DNA from: Natronococcus occultus SP4
Lineage (GTDB): Archaea > Halobacteriota > Halobacteria > Halobacteriales > Natrialbaceae
Assembly: GCF_000328685.1 (NCBI RefSeq)
Contig: NC_019974.1
Coordinates: forward strand, 2,099,001 to 2,163,000
DNA length: 64,000 bases
Direction: 5' to 3'
Shown here: piece by piece, positions 61,700-64,000 of the stretch
How positions within the stretch are numbered: the stretch's first letter is position 1
How the letters are laid out: each line of letters opens with the position of its first letter
Notes under the pieces: model-generated
Told to the model about the DNA's origin: nothing
The model's input: only the letters and a program-made list of their open reading frames with translations
Databases searched by the model: none
Position numbers and translations under genes: made by a program

Positions 61700-62296
61700 A
61701 TGGGAGCGATGGAAGATCTCCGCGTGACACAGTGTACGCGCTGTCCGAAGCTCGTCGAGTCGCGGAGTCGGATCGTCAACGGCACCGGCCCCGAGGACGC
61801 GGACGTGCTGTTCGTCGGCGAAGGCCCCGGGGCGAACGAAGACGAACAGGGCGAGCCGTTCGTCGGCCGGAGCGGCTCCGTCCTCGACGACCAGCTGCGG
61901 ACGGTCGGTCTGGATCGGGAGACGGTTCGGATCACCAACTGCGTGCGCTGTCGGCCGCCGGAGAACCGGGATCCCACGACGGAGGAACTCGAGAACTGCC
62001 GGGGCTACCTCGAGACGGAGATCGATCGGCTCGATCCGGACGTGATCGTCACGCTCGGGAAGGTGCCGACCGAACACCTGCTGGATCGCTCGGTGTCGGT
62101 GACGAAAGAAGCCGGCTCCGTCGAAGAGATCCGCATCGAGGGGACGCCGCGCCGATTGCTGATCTGTGTCCACCCCGCGGCGACGCTGTACGACCGCAGT
62201 CAGGAGGAGACGTTCGCGGACGCGATCGAACGCGCCGCAGAGCTCGCGGACGTCGACGGATCGGAAGGAGGCCAGACGCGTCTCGACGGGTTCTGA
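61700..62296 (+). CDS. Uracil-DNA glycosylase, family 4 (Fe-S)
   Basis: A 198-residue enzyme removing uracil from DNA. The Fe-S cysteines are CTRC near residues 12-15 and NCVRCRPPENRDPT with two more. The active-site motif GEGPGANEDEQGEPFVGRSG and the ICVHPAATL motif with the catalytic His are both present. Deamination repair is the expected role. The start MGAMEDLRVT keeps the first cysteines close to the N-terminus as in the family; the second Met at residue 4 is an alternative. Confidence 0.93.
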   Translation: MGAMEDLRVTQCTRCPKLVESRSRIVNGTGPEDADVLFVGEGPGANEDEQGEPFVGRSGSVLDDQLRTVGLDRETVRITNCVRCRPPENRDPTTEELENCRGYLETEIDRLDPDVIVTLGKVPTEHLLDRSVSVTKEAGSVEEIRIEGTPRRLLICVHPAATLYDRSQEETFADAIERAAELADVDGSEGGQTRLDGF

Positions 62297-62344
62297 CGCT
62301 GTACACGTCGCAAGCGCCGACACCGCGGATCGGACGTCGGGTCC

Positions 62345-62701
62345 CTACACCTCGTCGCGATCCGTAAACGAGTAGCGCCGCGCGATCTTCCCGGCCTCGA
62401 ACTCGTGGAAATCGGCGAAGGCGAAGCCGACGTCCTCGCCGTCCTGTCGGCCGGAGAACGTCCCCCGCACGGCGACCGTGTCGTCCTCGACGACGAGGTC
62501 GTCGACCTCGTGGCTGCCGTTCTCGAGCGGACGCCCCTCGAGGTAGAACTCCCGAAGCTCCTCGCGGCCCTCGATCGCACCCTGGCCCGGCCGTTCGTAG
62601 CGGACGTCCTCGGCGAACAGTTCGACGAGATCGTCGTACCGCTCGTCGTCGACGGCGTCGTAGTAGTCCTGTACTACGGTCTCCGGATCGGTTTCGACCA
62701 T
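62345..62701 (-). CDS. SnoaL/NTF2-like fold protein
   Basis: A 118-residue protein, second of this fold in the window. It opens VVQDYYDAVDDERYDDLVEL, followed by AEDVRYERPGQGAIEGREEL, and closes FADFHEFEAGKIARRYSFTD. No certain catalytic residues. The start MVETDPE is preferred, because the in-frame sequence upstream is Arg/Pro-rich. It is divergent from hisH. Confidence 0.85.
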   Translation of the reverse strand: MVETDPETVVQDYYDAVDDERYDDLVELFAEDVRYERPGQGAIEGREELREFYLEGRPLENGSHEVDDLVVEDDTVAVRGTFSGRQDGEDVGFAFADFHEFEAGKIARRYSFTDRDEV

Positions 62702-62790
62702 AGGAGTAGCTACGAACGGTGCGGGTAGTAACTCCTGGGTTCGCACTCGACGCTGGAGGGGTGGGTGGGGCCAGGAAGCTGCGGCAATGG

Positions 62791-62800
62791 TAATACACTT
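62791..62800 (+). promoter_or_regulatory. TATA-like element of hisH
   Basis: TAATACACTT is centred about 30 nt before the ATG at 62826, giving a transcript with at most a few leader bases. Confidence 0.5.
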
Positions 62801-62825
62801 CCTTCCGCCCCACCGAGATCGGAGC

Positions 62826-63488
62826 ATGAACACCGTCACGTCCGACCAGCAGCAGTCGCTCGCCGATGTCGTGGTCGTCGACTACGGTCTCGGCAACCTC
62901 CGCAGCGTCACCCGCGGACTCGAACGCGCGGGCGCCGACGTCGAGATCACCGACGATCCCGAGGCGTTCGCCGACGCCGACGGGGTCGTCCTCCCCGGCG
63001 TCGGCGCGTTCCGCGAGGGCGTCGAGAACGCCGACCCGCTCCGCGAGGACTTACTCGCGGTCGCCGACGCCGGCACGCCGCTGTTCGGGATCTGTCTCGG
63101 CATGCAGATGTTGCTGACGACCAGCGAGGAGGGAGCGAACGAGGGCGAGTCCGCGGTCCAGGGACTCGATCTGATTCCGGGAACGAACGTCCGCTTCGCC
63201 GAGGGCCAGAAAGTCCCCCACATGGGCTGGAACGAGCTGTCGGTCGAGCGCGACCACCCCCTCGTGGAAGGAGTCGACGGACGGTACGCCTACTTCGTCC
63301 ACTCCTACTACGCGGTTCCCGAGGACGAGGACGCGACGGTGGCGACGACCGACTACGAGCGCGAGTTCCCCGCGATCGTCGCCAACGAGGACGGTACCGT
63401 CTTCGGCACGCAGTTCCACCCCGAGAAGAGCGGCGAGACGGGACTGCAGATCCTGCGGAACTTCGTCGAGATCTGTAGCGGAGAGTAG
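62826..63488 (+). CDS. hisH: Imidazole glycerol phosphate synthase subunit HisH
   Basis: A 220-residue glutamine amidotransferase that supplies ammonia to HisF in histidine synthesis. The nucleophile is Cys90 in GICLGMQMLL; the His and Glu of the triad lie in GTQFHPEKSG. The opening VVVDYGLGNLRSV is typical. The start at 62826 matches the promoter and family length better than the in-frame ATG 13 codons upstream. No other his gene is adjacent, which is common in haloarchaea. Confidence 0.95.
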   Translation: MNTVTSDQQQSLADVVVVDYGLGNLRSVTRGLERAGADVEITDDPEAFADADGVVLPGVGAFREGVENADPLREDLLAVADAGTPLFGICLGMQMLLTTSEEGANEGESAVQGLDLIPGTNVRFAEGQKVPHMGWNELSVERDHPLVEGVDGRYAYFVHSYYAVPEDEDATVATTDYEREFPAIVANEDGTVFGTQFHPEKSGETGLQILRNFVEICSGE

Positions 63489-63496
63489 CGGTTCGG

Positions 63497-63596
63497 CCGT
63501 CGCGAGACGAGTAACGATCGGGCGGTCGTGGGACGAGTAACGCTCGCGATCGCGAGACGGGTAACGCTCAGGCGGTCGTGGGACGAGTAACCTTTT
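63497..63596 (+). repeat. Two tandem 50-bp repeats, each with two GAGTAAC-type boxes
   Basis: 63497-63546 and 63547-63596 are related 50-bp units. Within them GGCGGTCGTGGGACGAGTAA recurs exactly (63521-63540, 63571-63590), and CGCGAGACG(A/G)GTAACG recurs at 63501 and 63551. In all, four GACGRGTAAC boxes are spaced about 25 bp. The array ends directly at CCTTTTAAGG, the probable BRE/TATA box (63591-63600) of the next gene. It is not a CRISPR: units are short, spacers are not unique and no cas gene is present. Confidence 0.75.
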
Positions 63597-63600
63597 AAGG
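63591..63600 (+). promoter_or_regulatory. TATA box of the terminal gene, adjoining the repeat array
   Basis: CCTTTTAAGG is a perfect 10-bp palindrome centred about 28 nt before the ATG at 63624. It should direct a leaderless transcript, with the repeats filling the activator position upstream. Confidence 0.55.
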
Positions 63601-63623
63601 TCGTTCGCGCGGCACTGCGAGCC

Positions 63624-64000
63624 ATGTACGCCATCCTCACCGACGACTGCGAGCTGGCGCGGTCGGGCGTCGGCGACCGCAGCTACTACTTCACCGAGTC
63701 CGTCGACGGGCGACGGCAGTCGCCGCTCCCCGAGACGGTCAGCTCCATTGCTTGCTGGGGCGATACGGAGACGGTTCGCGACGAACCGGAGCGGGCGGCC
63801 GTCGACGCCGACGGAACGCGCGCGACACCCGACGCCGAGGGCCACCACTGGGGGACCGTCTGTCCGACCGATCCCGACTACCGCGAGGGACTGCTCGAGC
63901 GGATCGGAGAGACTGCAGGCGACGTACGACTCACCACGCTTGGCTTTCCCGGCGAGGAGTTCTGCCGGTGCGAGCGCTGCGAGGGGCGGTTCGCGGCGAG
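63624..64000 (+). CDS. Unrecognised protein, N-terminal part (runs off the window)
   Basis: At least 125 residues, starting MYAILTDDCELARSGVGDRS. It has the segment YYFTESVDGRRQSPLPETV, then a less ordered acidic stretch, and near the window edge the strand VRLTTLGFPGEEFCRCERCEG with a CRCERC cysteine cluster that could bind zinc. I associate similar openings with haloarchaeal proteins of unknown function. The remaining part is needed. Its promoter carries the 50-bp repeat array, so it is likely to be specifically regulated. Confidence 0.7.
   Translation, partial: MYAILTDDCELARSGVGDRSYYFTESVDGRRQSPLPETVSSIACWGDTETVRDEPERAAVDADGTRATPDAEGHHWGTVCPTDPDYREGLLERIGETAGDVRLTTLGFPGEEFCRCERCEGRFAA

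Noticed and set aside
63497-63596. CRISPR array
   Set aside because: The units are two related 50-bp blocks with internal half-repeats, without unique spacers or cas genes.

Overview
The window is chromosomal DNA from an extremely halophilic archaeon (class Halobacteria; the protein style suggests a Natrialbales-type genus, but this is inference). The evidence is very GC-rich coding DNA, strongly acidic predicted proteins, and archaeal core genes: thermosome, aRF1, ribosomal protein L40e, Trm1, SepF, and a folCP fusion. TATA boxes lie 25-27 nt upstream of start codons, which implies leaderless mRNAs. No complete insertion sequence, prophage or CRISPR array is present, so this is mostly core genome with small scars.

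Layout. 1-4.7 kb: the 3' end of a flavin disulfide reductase, an Hsp20-like remnant, RNase R, a zinc protein, a PUA protein, a frame-broken PPOX-fold gene, a solo IS200/IS605-type end hairpin and a DUF1028 gene. 4.7-10.5 kb: a halolysin-like Tat protease with a C-terminal CFI-box and membrane anchor, sepF, citrate synthase, a gamma-glutamylcyclotransferase-like gene and threonine ammonia-lyase behind an unusual leader. 10.5-21.8 kb: tRNA-Ser(GGA) with a duplicated 3' end, an SRAP protein, thermosome, ICMT-like protein, ABC exporter, Lrp regulator, PAP2, BrkB-like protein, Trm1 and a lipoprotein. 21.8-25.5 kb: the phosphate operon pstSCAB, without an adjacent phoU. 25.8-35.4 kb: YeiH-type transporter, a six-hairpin glycosidase-like protein, FolCP, and a divergently arranged ABC ATPase and permease. 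35.4-48.5 kb: carB, an acyltransferase, a universal stress protein, a secreted beta-rich protein, aRF1, argS, and an AstE-like deacylase coupled to a frame-broken threonine synthase. 48.6-64 kb: a PQQ-type sugar dehydrogenase, a SpoIIM-domain protein, an SSS symporter with its DUF4212 subunit, a decayed partial duplication of a sensor-domain gene, a Rieske protein with a long helical domain, Tsr3, L40e, a DUF5786-DUF99 pair, a family 4 uracil-DNA glycosylase, hisH, and the start of an unrecognised gene preceded by a 50-bp tandem repeat.

The genes do not form one large system; they are many short transcription units. Clear operons are pstS-C-A-B (overlaps of 0-4 nt), the AstE-like gene with thrC, a 39-codon ORF with DUF4212 and SSS, and DUF5786 with DUF99. 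The observations most worth following are regulatory or structural: the repeat array abutting a TATA box at 63.5 kb, the boxes and hairpin before threonine ammonia-lyase, the tRNA 3'-end duplication, the IS-end relic, three frame-damaged genes, and the Rieske-helical protein.
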